A DNA stretch of 64,000 nt from assembly GCA_050180705.1 (NCBI GenBank), contig JBFXDX010000006.1, positions 171,517-235,516 of the forward strand, given 5' to 3'. This document shows positions 35,822 to 44,857 of this stretch, one piece after another. The translations under genes were made by a program, and so were the position numbers. The notes beneath the pieces are model-generated. The model saw nothing but the letters and a program-made list of their open reading frames with translations, was not told the origin of the DNA and did no database searches. Source of the DNA: SB25 sp050180705. GTDB taxonomy: Bacteria; Bacteroidota; Bacteroidia; Bacteroidales; Tenuifilaceae. Numbering within the stretch: the stretch's first letter is position 1; every line of letters begins with the position of its first letter.

Positions 35822-36616
35822 ATGAAGCTGATCAGCAAAGAATCTAAGTTTTTGCCAATAATGATATTGGTATTGCTTCTGATTAGCGTTTTGCTCGCAT
35901 TTAGCAAAGCCCATAACACAATAGTTGAATTGGGGCAAACCACCTCGGTTTGGCTTATTGCACTCACAATTCTTCCTGCAATCTTTGGTATTTTACTTTA
36001 CTCTTTACTTGGCGCATCGAAAGGGACGATTTCGCACCTCGAGGCTGAAGTTAAATCGTTAAAGGCTGCTTTGGATAATTCTTTGAAAACAGAGGTTAAG
36101 GAAACAGTTGTGGTTGATACTGAGGTTAAAATTGATGTTAAAGACGCTATTTCGAAGATAATTCCCAATATCGATTTAAGTGATATTGAGAAGTATGGTG
36201 AGGTGATGCTTGCTAATATTGCAAAACAATTTCAGATAGTTCAGGGTTTGCTTTATTTAAAAAATACTGACTCTGGTGTTTTTTCATTCTCGGCAGGATA
36301 TGCTTTCTTTTCAGAAACACAGCCTACATCATACATTGAGGGTGACACACTCCCAGGACAGGTTGCCAAAAATAAAACTGTGCTTAATCTCGATAAGGTT
36401 CCCGATGGTTATATAACAATACTTTCGGGTTTAGGAAAAGGCTCTCCTAAGCATTTACTTATTGTGCCGATAATTGATTCGAATAGCGAGACCATAGGAA
36501 TTATTGAGTTAGCATCGTTTAAAGCGTATAGTTCGCAGCACGAAGAACTTTTTGCCGCTTTAGGTCGTAAATTAGGTGAAGTGCTCATTTCTAATAAACC
36601 AATTAGCCAGGATTAG
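35822..36616 (+). CDS. Membrane-anchored GAF-domain protein
   Basis: Protein of 264 residues with two hydrophobic helices near the N-terminus (about 10-28 and 40-62), a charged linker, and a GAF domain (about 110-262). The GAF domain has LPGQVAKNKTVLNL, GYITILSGLGKG and HLLIVPIIDS. This GAF type is shared with the neighbours at 32033 and 36618. No output domain follows. The ATG at 35822 is chosen because an upstream ATG (35765) would overlap cheB by 53 bp. It is probably a signal-input or adaptor subunit. Confidence 0.85.
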   Translation: MKLISKESKFLPIMILVLLLISVLLAFSKAHNTIVELGQTTSVWLIALTILPAIFGILLYSLLGASKGTISHLEAEVKSLKAALDNSLKTEVKETVVVDTEVKIDVKDAISKIIPNIDLSDIEKYGEVMLANIAKQFQIVQGLLYLKNTDSGVFSFSAGYAFFSETQPTSYIEGDTLPGQVAKNKTVLNLDKVPDGYITILSGLGKGSPKHLLIVPIIDSNSETIGIIELASFKAYSSQHEELFAALGRKLGEVLISNKPISQD

Positions 36617-36617
36617 T

Positions 36618-39230
36618 ATGACATCTTTTGGGATTTTATCTGCAACCGACAGTAAAAGCGTAATTCAACGCAAAGTTACGATAGCAATCGTGTTGGGACT
36701 GCTTTTCCCAATTGCAGCATGGATTATCGATATTTCTCTCAAAGGTATTCCTTTCAATTTTGTGAACTTTTTAAGCATCCATAGAACCAATAGTGTATTA
36801 TGGATTGTTGATTTGTTTCCGTTTGTTGTTGCTTATTTAACCTGGGTGCAAACCAGAAAACACTATAGCAAGGTGGCTTTGCTGGAGAAGGAACTTTACC
36901 AACGCGATGAAGATATCAACAAAAATGCTCTTTTTGCTAAAAAGATTGGCGAGGGTGATTATGTTTCTTCATTCGAAATCGGAGGTGACGATGATGTTCT
37001 TGGAAAATCGTTGGTGTTAATGCGCAATAACCTTTTGTCAAACCAAAAGAAAGAGGGCGAACAGAATTGGATTGCCAAAGGGAAGGATGAAATTTCATAC
37101 ATCTTAAGGTTACACAACAGCATCGAGGATCTTTCGTACGATGTGTTGGTTAAGCTTATTAAATATATTGACACCGTTCAGGGTGCACTATATATATATG
37201 ATGAGGAGAGAAATACTCTTAGCAACTTGGCAACATATGCTTATAATCGTAAAAAGTATGTTCAGCAGGAGTTCAAGGTTGGTCAAGGGTTGATTGGAGA
37301 ATGTGCCTACGAACGCGATTTTATTTATAGAACAGAAGTCCCCGATGAGTATGCTACTATAACATCTGGAATTCTTGGTGATAAAAAGCCTAAAAGTATT
37401 CTTCTTATACCTCTTATTACTGACGAGAAACTCGAAGGTGTACTTGAGTTTGCATCGATTGAGGATGAAATACCTGAGTTAACTATTAGGTTCCTTCGTG
37501 AGGTTGGAGAAATTATTGCGCGTACAGTATTTAACCTCCGAATTAATCAGAAAACTGAGCGTTTGCTTCAGGAAGCTCAGCAGATGACTCAGGAATTGCG
37601 CGAGAATGAGGAAGAACTTCGTCAAAATGCCGAGGAAATGCGTGCAACTCACGAAGAATTAGAAAAATCGAATGCAAAGTTAGAGGCAAAAATTAAAGAG
37701 GTTGAAAATGCGCAAAAACGTCTTCACTCTTTGCTCGAGAATGCTTCTGAGATTATATCGATCTATAATAACGAAAAACAGTTAACCTATATAAGCCCAT
37801 CGGTAGCAAAGATTCTTGGATATACTCCTAATGAAATGATGGGAGGAAAAGATTTCGATCGTTTAACCCGTAAGGGTGAGAGCGATTTTAATGAGATGTT
37901 TGAGCAGTTGCTTGAAAATCCACGAATAGCCATCACCATCCAGTATACATACATGAAGAAGGATGGAGAGAAGATTTTCCTTGAAGTTACGGGACGTAAC
38001 CTGTTGGACGATTCGGCAATTGGAGGTATTATTATCAATTCCCGCGATATTACAGAGCGAAAGAGAGCCGAAAAGGAAGAGCGTATGAAAAGTAAGATGC
38101 AGTCGCTCTCCGAAAATTCGATCGATATAATAATGCGTATTAACACTTCTGGTCAGTTTTTTTATGCCAACCCTATGGTTGAACAGTATTTGGGAATCGA
38201 CTATAAAGATTTGATTAATCAGACATTAACATCGCTTGAGATAAATCCCGTATTGTCCGATTTCATAAAAGATGCGATTAAGAATATAAAGGTAAATAAA
38301 GAAAAGATTGAAGGAGATATCTCGTTCGATTCTCAAATGGGAAATGTGATTATGCATATTGTCGCTATTCCGGAGTTTAACGAGAACGAGTTGGAGACCA
38401 TTCTATTTGTTGGTCACGATATTTCAGAGGCCAAGCGGATAGAGATGGAGATCCAGGATAAGAATCGAAAAATTACTGAAAGTATTAATTATGCTCAGCG
38501 TATACAAACATCAATACTTCCAAATAATAGGTTGATTCGCCAGTATTTACCTAAATCCTTTATATTCTATCATCCTCGCGATGTAGTTAGTGGGGATTTT
38601 CCTTGGTTTTTCCTAAAAGATGACTATATTTACATTGCTGCAGTTGACTGTACTGGTCATGGAGTACCGGGCGCTTTGCTCTCGTTTATTGGCTATTTTA
38701 CGCTAAATAATGTTGTTGACCATGACTCAACATATACTGCAGGTGAAATTTTGGATAAGTTGCATTTTGGAGTTCGCAAAACCTTGAAGCAAGATAGACC
38801 CGATGCCGATGCGCGTGATGGAATGGATATTGCGTTTTGCAAAATCAATCTAAAGAAAAAAGAGTTACTGTACTCAGGTGCTCATCGTCCTTTGTATTTG
38901 GTTCGAAAGGGCGAATTAATAGAGTACAAGGGTAATAGAAAGGCAATTGGTGGAATTCCTCATCCTAAAAAGGCTGAGGAGAATTTTGAGAATTACGTTA
39001 TTGACATACAAGCGGGTGATAGGATTTTCTTTTTCTCCGACGGTATTGTAGATCAGGTGGGAGGTGAGGATAAGCGAAAGTATAGCCCGCAAAGAGTTAG
39101 AAGCACAATCTTGGACAATCAGAAATTGTCAATGCCTGAATTATCCGAGACCTTTTCTAAAGATTTTGAAAAGTTTAAAGGTGATTTGAAACAGGTTGAC
39201 GATATACTGTTAATTGGAATTGAGTTCTAG
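36618..39230 (+). CDS. Membrane GAF/PAS/PAS-SpoIIE protein phosphatase (SiaA-like)
   Basis: PP2C-type serine/threonine phosphatase of 870 residues with sensory input. Order: two TM helices (about 18-38, 50-72), HAMP-like segment (about 100-140), GAF (about 168-310), Glu/Gln-rich coiled coil (about 315-372), PAS (about 372-490), PAS (about 497-605) and SpoIIE domain (about 620-870). The metal-binding residues lie in RDVVSGDFPW, AAVDCTGHGVPG, FFFSDGIVDQ and QVDDILLIG. It starts 1 bp after the previous stop. With the SiaB- and SiaC-like genes downstream it forms a partner switch in which this enzyme should dephosphorylate the SiaC homologue. Confidence 0.93.
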   Translation: MTSFGILSATDSKSVIQRKVTIAIVLGLLFPIAAWIIDISLKGIPFNFVNFLSIHRTNSVLWIVDLFPFVVAYLTWVQTRKHYSKVALLEKELYQRDEDINKNALFAKKIGEGDYVSSFEIGGDDDVLGKSLVLMRNNLLSNQKKEGEQNWIAKGKDEISYILRLHNSIEDLSYDVLVKLIKYIDTVQGALYIYDEERNTLSNLATYAYNRKKYVQQEFKVGQGLIGECAYERDFIYRTEVPDEYATITSGILGDKKPKSILLIPLITDEKLEGVLEFASIEDEIPELTIRFLREVGEIIARTVFNLRINQKTERLLQEAQQMTQELRENEEELRQNAEEMRATHEELEKSNAKLEAKIKEVENAQKRLHSLLENASEIISIYNNEKQLTYISPSVAKILGYTPNEMMGGKDFDRLTRKGESDFNEMFEQLLENPRIAITIQYTYMKKDGEKIFLEVTGRNLLDDSAIGGIIINSRDITERKRAEKEERMKSKMQSLSENSIDIIMRINTSGQFFYANPMVEQYLGIDYKDLINQTLTSLEINPVLSDFIKDAIKNIKVNKEKIEGDISFDSQMGNVIMHIVAIPEFNENELETILFVGHDISEAKRIEMEIQDKNRKITESINYAQRIQTSILPNNRLIRQYLPKSFIFYHPRDVVSGDFPWFFLKDDYIYIAAVDCTGHGVPGALLSFIGYFTLNNVVDHDSTYTAGEILDKLHFGVRKTLKQDRPDADARDGMDIAFCKINLKKKELLYSGAHRPLYLVRKGELIEYKGNRKAIGGIPHPKKAEENFENYVIDIQAGDRIFFFSDGIVDQVGGEDKRKYSPQRVRSTILDNQKLSMPELSETFSKDFEKFKGDLKQVDDILLIGIEF

Positions 39231-39269
39231 AATTGCTAAATATTCGTAAATTATATAATTTTACGGGCT

Positions 39270-39845
39270 ATGGATAAGAAAAATGTTAGAGGATTTCTTG
39301 AGTTTGTTTACGACTTTTATAAGTCGATGAAGGCTCACGAAATTACCCTTGTTTACGAGGGTGAAATTACCCATCAAATTACTAAGGCTTTTACTTCGCT
39401 TACCGAATCGAATATGGCCAAGGAGGAGGAATCTAACTCCGTTCAGAAAAAAGTTTTCCATGTAATGGTAGAATGCTTACAGAATATCAGTAAACATGCT
39501 GATAGTTTTGGCTCTGATGACTTCCTGTTTGCTGGCCGTGGTATTTTTATGGTTAGTAAGGGCGATGAAGAGTATCATGTTACAACAGGTAATGTTATTG
39601 AAAATGGCAAAATTGAGGAGTTGTCTAAGATTCTTGATAATATCAACATGCTCGATAAGGAAGGATTGAAGCAACTTTATAAAACACAAATGCGTGAGGG
39701 TCGCTTGTCTGAAAAGGGTGGAGCTGGTTTAGGTTTCATCGATATTGCCCGAAAAACAGGTCGCAGACTGGAGTACCATTTCTTGCCAATTGATGAAGAT
39801 TCCCATTTCTTTATTTTAACATCAACTATTTCTAGAAACGAGTAA
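39270..39845 (+). CDS. SiaB-family protein kinase (DUF6272-like)
   Basis: Protein of 191 residues resembling SiaB, the kinase that phosphorylates SiaC in Pseudomonas. It has a GHKL-like nucleotide fold: VMVECLQNISKHAD resembles an N-box, and SEKGGAGLGFIDIARKTG resembles the G-box loop. The assignment rests on this and on its place between a SpoIIE phosphatase (39 bp) and the SiaC homologue (11 bp). Catalytic activity is inferred. Confidence 0.87.
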   Translation: MDKKNVRGFLEFVYDFYKSMKAHEITLVYEGEITHQITKAFTSLTESNMAKEEESNSVQKKVFHVMVECLQNISKHADSFGSDDFLFAGRGIFMVSKGDEEYHVTTGNVIENGKIEELSKILDNINMLDKEGLKQLYKTQMREGRLSEKGGAGLGFIDIARKTGRRLEYHFLPIDEDSHFFILTSTISRNE

Positions 39846-39856
39846 AAATATTACAT

Positions 39857-40240
39857 ATGGAAACCATCAAAATAATGGGGACCGACGACACCCCAACAGT
39901 TATACTGGATGCCGAAAATGAGATTTATGAAATCTCAGGACGTTCCCTTCCCGAGGATGTGACTGCATTCTACGATCCTATTTTAGGATGGCTCGATGAG
40001 TATGCGTCATCACCCAATGGCAAAACTATCTTCACCTTTAAGTTGGTGTACTTCAATACTGCTAGTTCTAAACTATTGCTTGATGTTCTAATGAAGTTAG
40101 AACAAATGCATGAGGCTGGCAATGATGTCCTTGTTCGTTGGTATTATCCAGAGGATGATGAGGACATGCAAGAGGCTGGCGAAGAGTATGCTGATATTGT
40201 AGATGTTCCTTTCGAACAAGTGGGCTATACCTTGAGTTAG
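39857..40240 (+). CDS. SiaC-family regulatory phosphoprotein (DUF1987)
   Basis: Small STAS-like switch protein of 127 residues, the usual length of the family. It starts with the typical IMGTDDTPTVILDAE and contains the conserved LVYFNTASSKLLLD. The threonine in FNTASS is residue 68, which corresponds to the phosphorylated threonine reported for Pseudomonas SiaC. In Pseudomonas the unphosphorylated form binds and activates the diguanylate cyclase SiaD. No GGDEF gene is present here; instead an ABC transporter with extra N-terminal domains follows 31 bp later, which suggests a different target. Confidence 0.92.
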   Translation: METIKIMGTDDTPTVILDAENEIYEISGRSLPEDVTAFYDPILGWLDEYASSPNGKTIFTFKLVYFNTASSKLLLDVLMKLEQMHEAGNDVLVRWYYPEDDEDMQEAGEEYADIVDVPFEQVGYTLS

Positions 40241-40271
40241 TTATACGTTAACTTTTCCAAATGGCTAGACA

Positions 40272-43200
40272 ATGAGTGAAGAGATTCTCAAAGCGCTAAT
40301 GCAACTTTTTGCAATAATTGCAAAACAGGACGAAGGTGTTGAACTGAAGGAGCGCGATTATGTGGTGAATTTTCTTACTCAACAGTTGAATGATGAGGCT
40401 GTAAGGGAATATATCAGACTTTTCGATGAGCATGCTGGTTTACTCGAGAAGGATGAAAATTCCGAAGACGAGGAAAAGGGAAAAAGAAAGTTAACGTCCG
40501 TAAAGGATTCTGTTCGAATTTTGGGTATTTGTAAAAAAATCAATAAAACTCTTACCCAAAAACAGAAAATCGTTGTACTAGTTCGTTTGTACGAACTTGT
40601 CAATGCCGATCGTAAGTTTACCGATCAACGCATGGCCATTATTAATACAGTGGCTGAGGTTTTTAAACTTACCAAGGAAGAAATTACCGATATAGAGAAT
40701 TTTGTAGTTAAGAATACTCCCGATGAGTTAGATTTTTTGAGTATTCTTTCTATTCACGACAAGCCCGAAAGTGGCCATAATTGCAAGCATATCCCAACAG
40801 AGGCACTTGATGGCTATATATACATACTTCAGATTAAGAGCGAGGACCTTTATTTCTTACGTTATACAGGGAATGAAGATATTTTCCTCAATGGATTACC
40901 TATTAGCAATCGAAGAATTTATCTCTTTGCCAGCGGTAGTTCATTAAAGTTGCCCAAAGGCAAGCCGGTTTACTATACCGATGTAGTAGCCCATTTCTTA
41001 GCAGATTCAACCGCTGTTCGAATTTCTTATAAGGTTGATAACGTTGGTTTTCAGTTTAAAACTGGAGGTGTTGGCTTACGTAATATATCGTTTAGTGAAG
41101 GGCATGGCAAGCTGGTTGGGATTATGGGGGCTAGTGGTGCTGGTAAAACTACCTTGCTGAATGTGCTTGCTGGTATTGAGCAGCCAACATCAGGGCGTGT
41201 ACTTATAAATGGTTACGATTTGCACTCCGAAAAGGAAAAACTTGAGGGGGTAATTGGAGTTATTCCTCAAGATGATCTCTTGATAGAAGAATTAACGGTT
41301 TTCGAAAATCTTTACTATAACGCAAAGCTTTGTTTTAAGGATAAGACGGAAGAAGAGTTAGTGGCAATGGTCGATAAGACCCTTGCAAATCTTGGCTTGT
41401 TGGAACGAAAAGATTTAAAAGTTGGATCACCCTTAAATAAGATGATCTCGGGTGGGCAGCGTAAGCGATTGAATATTGCGTTAGAATTAATCCGAGAGCC
41501 GTCTATTCTTTTTGTTGATGAGCCTACGTCTGGTCTTTCTTCTCGCGATTCCGAAAATGTAATGGATCTTCTTAGGGAGTTAACCCTAAAGGGAAAATTG
41601 ATATTCGTAGTTATTCACCAGCCGTCATCGGACATTTATAAAATGTTCGATAATATGGTGATACTCGATACCGGGGGTTATATGATTTACTATGGCAATC
41701 CGGTAGAGGCCGTTATGTACTTCAAACGGCTCGATATGCAGATTAACAGCGATGTTGGAGAATGTCCTGTCTGTGGTAATGTAAATCCAGAGTTAATATT
41801 CAATATTATAGAGGCTAGGGTTGTTGATGAATTTGGTCGTTACACCCCAACTCGTAAGGTATCACCACATAAGTGGGAAGAACACTTTAAGGAGAATTTG
41901 AGACTTCAGTCCATTGCCGATGAAACTGTGGAGCCGCCCCGTTCGTTGAATATTCCGTCTCGATTAAAGCAGTTTTTAATATACACTAAGCGCGATTTAC
42001 TGTCGAAGATTAGTAATACACAGTATATCGTTCTGAATCTTTTAGAAACTCCGGTTTTGGCCTTTATTTTAGCATTCGTAATAAGATATATTGCAGATCC
42101 CAACTCTAATATTTACATTTTTAGGGAGAACGAGAATATTCCGATCTATCTTTTTATGGCGCTGATTGTTGCTCTATTTATAGGATTAACAGTAAGTGCC
42201 GAGGAAATTTTTAGGGATAGAAAAATACTAAAACGAGAAGCTTTTCTGAATTTGAGTCGTTCTAGTTATCTTTTCTCCAAAATTGCAATATTGTTTCTAT
42301 TGTCTGCAATTCAAACAGTTACTTTTATACTGATTGCCAATGGAATTCTTCAGATTCGAGGAATGTATATTGACTACTGGCTAATACTATTCTCGACTGC
42401 AATTTTTGCGAACATGCTAGGGCTGAATATTTCTGCGACATTCAATTCCGCAGTCACAATTTATATTGTTATTCCTTTGCTAATGATTCCTATGATGGTT
42501 CTTTCTGGAGCCATGTTTAGTTTCGAGAAATTAAACAGAGCAGTAGGTAGTATTAGTAGAGTTCCACTTGTTGCGGAATTTATGGTTACCAAATGGGGCT
42601 ACGAGGCTTTGGTTGTTCATCAGTTTAAGGATAACGATTTCGAAAAGGTCTTTTACGATATCGAAAAAGTTCAGCGTAATGCTGATTTTAAGAATGTATA
42701 CTATATTGCAGAACTTGAGAAACGTGTTAATGCTTGTGTCGATTTTATGGATCGGAAAAATGATCACGATGTAAAAGATCAATTTTCAAATGATATAGCT
42801 GTAATTAGGAAGGCCGTTGTTATGGAAACTACAGTTCATTCACCATCGGTTACCTATAATTTTACAGATAGATTAAGTGTTGAAAAATTCGATGAAGAGG
42901 CGGCTTATGCATTAATCGATTACGTTGATGCTTTAAAACGGTATTATAGCGATATTTTCCAAGTTCAAACCCAAAAGCGTGACAGAATTGTAGAGTATCT
43001 TGTCACCAATAATCCTAAATTATACGAGGGCAAACGTCGTGCATACCATAACGAAAGTATTGCCGATTTAGCCACAAAAGCCTTGGAGAAGAATAAAATA
43101 TTACAGTATAAAGATGAGTTGGTTCAACAAAGCGATCCCGTTTTTCGAGATCCAATTCCAAATCATTTGTTAGATTTTCGTTCGCATTTTTTAGCCCCTC

Positions 43201-43358
43201 GTAAGTATTTTCTTGGAATGTATTTTGATACCTTTTGGTTCAATTTTACAGTAATTTGGGTAATGACGATAATATTGTACATAACATTGTATTACGAATC
43301 GTTGAAAAAACTTATAGAACTATTCTCAAAAATTAAGTTACCGTCGTTATCAAAATAA
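40272..43358 (+). CDS. ABCG-type ABC transporter with TerB-like and FHA-like N-terminal domains
   Basis: Fusion of 1028 residues. About 1-150: helical TerB-like domain (ILKALMQLFAIIAKQD, LYELVNADRKFTDQ). About 175-255: beta-rich segment with an FHA-like look (FLNGLPISNRRIYLFASGSSL). About 255-490: ATPase with Walker A GASGAGKTTLLN, signature SGGQRKR, Walker B ILFVDEPTSGLSSRD and H-loop VIHQPSS. About 565-790 and 990-1015: membrane helices of the ABC2/ABCG type; a charged helical insert (about 790-960) sits before the last helix. Such half-transporters act as dimers and usually export lipids or hydrophobic compounds. The N-terminal domains may read the Sia switch. It is the ninth gene of the operon. 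Confidence 0.9.
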   Translation: MSEEILKALMQLFAIIAKQDEGVELKERDYVVNFLTQQLNDEAVREYIRLFDEHAGLLEKDENSEDEEKGKRKLTSVKDSVRILGICKKINKTLTQKQKIVVLVRLYELVNADRKFTDQRMAIINTVAEVFKLTKEEITDIENFVVKNTPDELDFLSILSIHDKPESGHNCKHIPTEALDGYIYILQIKSEDLYFLRYTGNEDIFLNGLPISNRRIYLFASGSSLKLPKGKPVYYTDVVAHFLADSTAVRISYKVDNVGFQFKTGGVGLRNISFSEGHGKLVGIMGASGAGKTTLLNVLAGIEQPTSGRVLINGYDLHSEKEKLEGVIGVIPQDDLLIEELTVFENLYYNAKLCFKDKTEEELVAMVDKTLANLGLLERKDLKVGSPLNKMISGGQRKRLNIALELIREPSILFVDEPTSGLSSRDSENVMDLLRELTLKGKLIFVVIHQPSSDIYKMFDNMVILDTGGYMIYYGNPVEAVMYFKRLDMQINSDVGECPVCGNVNPELIFNIIEARVVDEFGRYTPTRKVSPHKWEEHFKENLRLQSIADETVEPPRSLNIPSRLKQFLIYTKRDLLSKISNTQYIVLNLLETPVLAFILAFVIRYIADPNSNIYIFRENENIPIYLFMALIVALFIGLTVSAEEIFRDRKILKREAFLNLSRSSYLFSKIAILFLLSAIQTVTFILIANGILQIRGMYIDYWLILFSTAIFANMLGLNISATFNSAVTIYIVIPLLMIPMMVLSGAMFSFEKLNRAVGSISRVPLVAEFMVTKWGYEALVVHQFKDNDFEKVFYDIEKVQRNADFKNVYYIAELEKRVNACVDFMDRKNDHDVKDQFSNDIAVIRKAVVMETTVHSPSVTYNFTDRLSVEKFDEEAAYALIDYVDALKRYYSDIFQVQTQKRDRIVEYLVTNNPKLYEGKRRAYHNESIADLATKALEKNKILQYKDELVQQSDPVFRDPIPNHLLDFRSHFLAPRKYFLGMYFDTFWFNFTVIWVMTIILYITLYYESLKKLIELFSKIKLPSLSK

Positions 43359-43416
43359 TTTTTTCTTATCTTTACTCAGAATTAAAGAAGAAATTTACAT
43401 AATCCTAAATTCTGCT

Positions 43417-44340
43417 ATGAATAGGAGATTGCTATATGTATTGCTAGTTTTTGTTGTAGCAGAGGTTGTTGCCTCTTGTAAATCGTGTAAGAAGGATTCT
43501 GACGATTTAAGTCAAGAACTGTTCGTTCCCGACTCCATAGTGTCAAAAGATCCTGCTCCCGTTTTAGGTAAACCTGTAATTGACCAGATGATGCAAAATA
43601 TCGCATCGCCTGTAGAAACGGCTGCTCTTATCAAAGGCTTAAAAATTCCATTTAATAAAGACTTTTTGGTTAATACCAAGTCATCCGAAAAATTTAATAC
43701 TAGTTTCGAAAAGGCATTAGCTCTTGGCATTTTCAGTTGCGATCTAGGTTATTTGAATATGTATGAGAAAACCTCTTTCGTAGTCGATTACATTTCTATT
43801 ATTAAGCGTTTAGCCGATGATATTCAAGTTGGACAGTTCTTTGACTTCTCTACATTGAAGCGCCTTGCAACCAACAACGAAAATTTAGATTCTTTGGTTA
43901 CTATCTCGCAACAGAGTTACAGCAGAATTGATGATTATTTACGAGAAACCAACAGATCTATGTTAAGTGCAGTTATTGTTGCCGGAGCTTGGACGGAAGG
44001 AACTTATCTTATAACTAGAGTTGCACAGGTTAGTGATCATAAGAGAATTCGTGAAACTCTTGGCGAGCAAAAAACAATATTGGTTTTCTTGGTTGAATTG
44101 TTGAAGGTTTATGAGAAAGATCCTAATATGGCAAAGTTTTTGTCGCAGATTAATGAGATTAGAACTTTGTATAATGATGTGACAATTACTTATGAACTAG
44201 GAGATCCCGAAATGATTGAAGTTAACGGTGAGTTAACTTTTGTTCAGAACGATAAGCAGGTGATTAATATGAGTGATGAAACGTATGGAAAAATTATCAA
44301 AAGCATTCAGGATCTCCGTACTGAACTTACTAAACTTTAG
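43417..44340 (+). CDS. Lipoprotein of unknown function
   Basis: Protein of 307 residues with a signal peptide and lipobox Cys21 (VVASCKSC). The mature part is largely helical with no recognised domain. It carries a segment SVIVAGAWTEG, written AVIVAGAWTEGTYL in full, which I have seen in uncharacterised Bacteroidota lipoproteins. The gap to the ABC transporter is 58 bp, the largest in the operon, and the gap to the next gene is 15 bp. It is probably the envelope-side partner of the transporter. Confidence 0.75.
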   Translation: MNRRLLYVLLVFVVAEVVASCKSCKKDSDDLSQELFVPDSIVSKDPAPVLGKPVIDQMMQNIASPVETAALIKGLKIPFNKDFLVNTKSSEKFNTSFEKALALGIFSCDLGYLNMYEKTSFVVDYISIIKRLADDIQVGQFFDFSTLKRLATNNENLDSLVTISQQSYSRIDDYLRETNRSMLSAVIVAGAWTEGTYLITRVAQVSDHKRIRETLGEQKTILVFLVELLKVYEKDPNMAKFLSQINEIRTLYNDVTITYELGDPEMIEVNGELTFVQNDKQVINMSDETYGKIIKSIQDLRTELTKL

Positions 44341-44355
44341 GAAATTATTTTGGTT

Positions 44356-44793
44356 ATGAAAAGGATACTCTTTGCGTTTTCAATTATTCTAGTGAGCATG
44401 GCGTTCTCGAACAGCGTGAGTGCTCAGTCTGAAGAAGAATTGGTGCAAATTTGTGGGATGATTGCTAAGGATGCAACTTTTCTTAAAGATTTCCGCATTA
44501 AATTGGATGCTGGAGATCCACCACCTGTACAGCGAATTCCTGTAATTTTGAAAAAAGATGTTAAGTACAGATTTACTGTATGTAACTCAAAGGATTTTGA
44601 GGGAAAGGTTGTCCTTCAACTTTTTGATAATAACCGAATGCTTGCTACAACTTATGTTATTGCTTCTGGGAAGGATTATCCTTATATCGATTGGGTTTGC
44701 ACTAAAACTGGAGCATATCACCTTTTCTTTAGTTTCCGCGATGGAAAATCAGGTTTAGCGGTTGGGTTGCTTTCAATGGTTGAAATGTTATAA
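44356..44793 (+). CDS. Small secreted protein of unknown function
   Basis: Secreted protein of 145 residues. Signal peptide about 1-23 (NSVSAQSEEE). The mature domain is beta-rich and contains two to three cysteines (ICGMIA, FTVCNSKD, DWVCTKTG). No family recognised; it looks like a small beta-sandwich. A TTG two codons upstream is possible, but the ATG at 44356 gives a standard signal peptide. It is the last gene of the operon and ends 20 bp before a strong terminator. Confidence 0.75.
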   Translation: MKRILFAFSIILVSMAFSNSVSAQSEEELVQICGMIAKDATFLKDFRIKLDAGDPPPVQRIPVILKKDVKYRFTVCNSKDFEGKVVLQLFDNNRMLATTYVIASGKDYPYIDWVCTKTGAYHLFFSFRDGKSGLAVGLLSMVEML

Positions 44794-44812
44794 AATTTAA
44801 TCCATAATAAAT

Positions 44813-44844
44813 AAAAAAGTCTTCCGAACAGGAAGACTTTTTTT
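44813..44844 (+). terminator. Intrinsic terminator at the end of the signalling operon (bidirectional)
   Basis: Stem aaaaagtcttcc / ggaagacttttt (44814-44825 with 44831-44842), 5-nt loop and T runs on both strands. It serves the operon on the plus strand and probably the converging Memo-like gene on the minus strand. Confidence 0.93.
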
Positions 44845-44857
44845 ATATCCATACTTT

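Noticed and set aside
40272..40720. Tellurite resistance, suggested by the TerB-like domain
   Set aside because: TerB-like domains occur in many membrane-linked proteins; no other ter genes are present.
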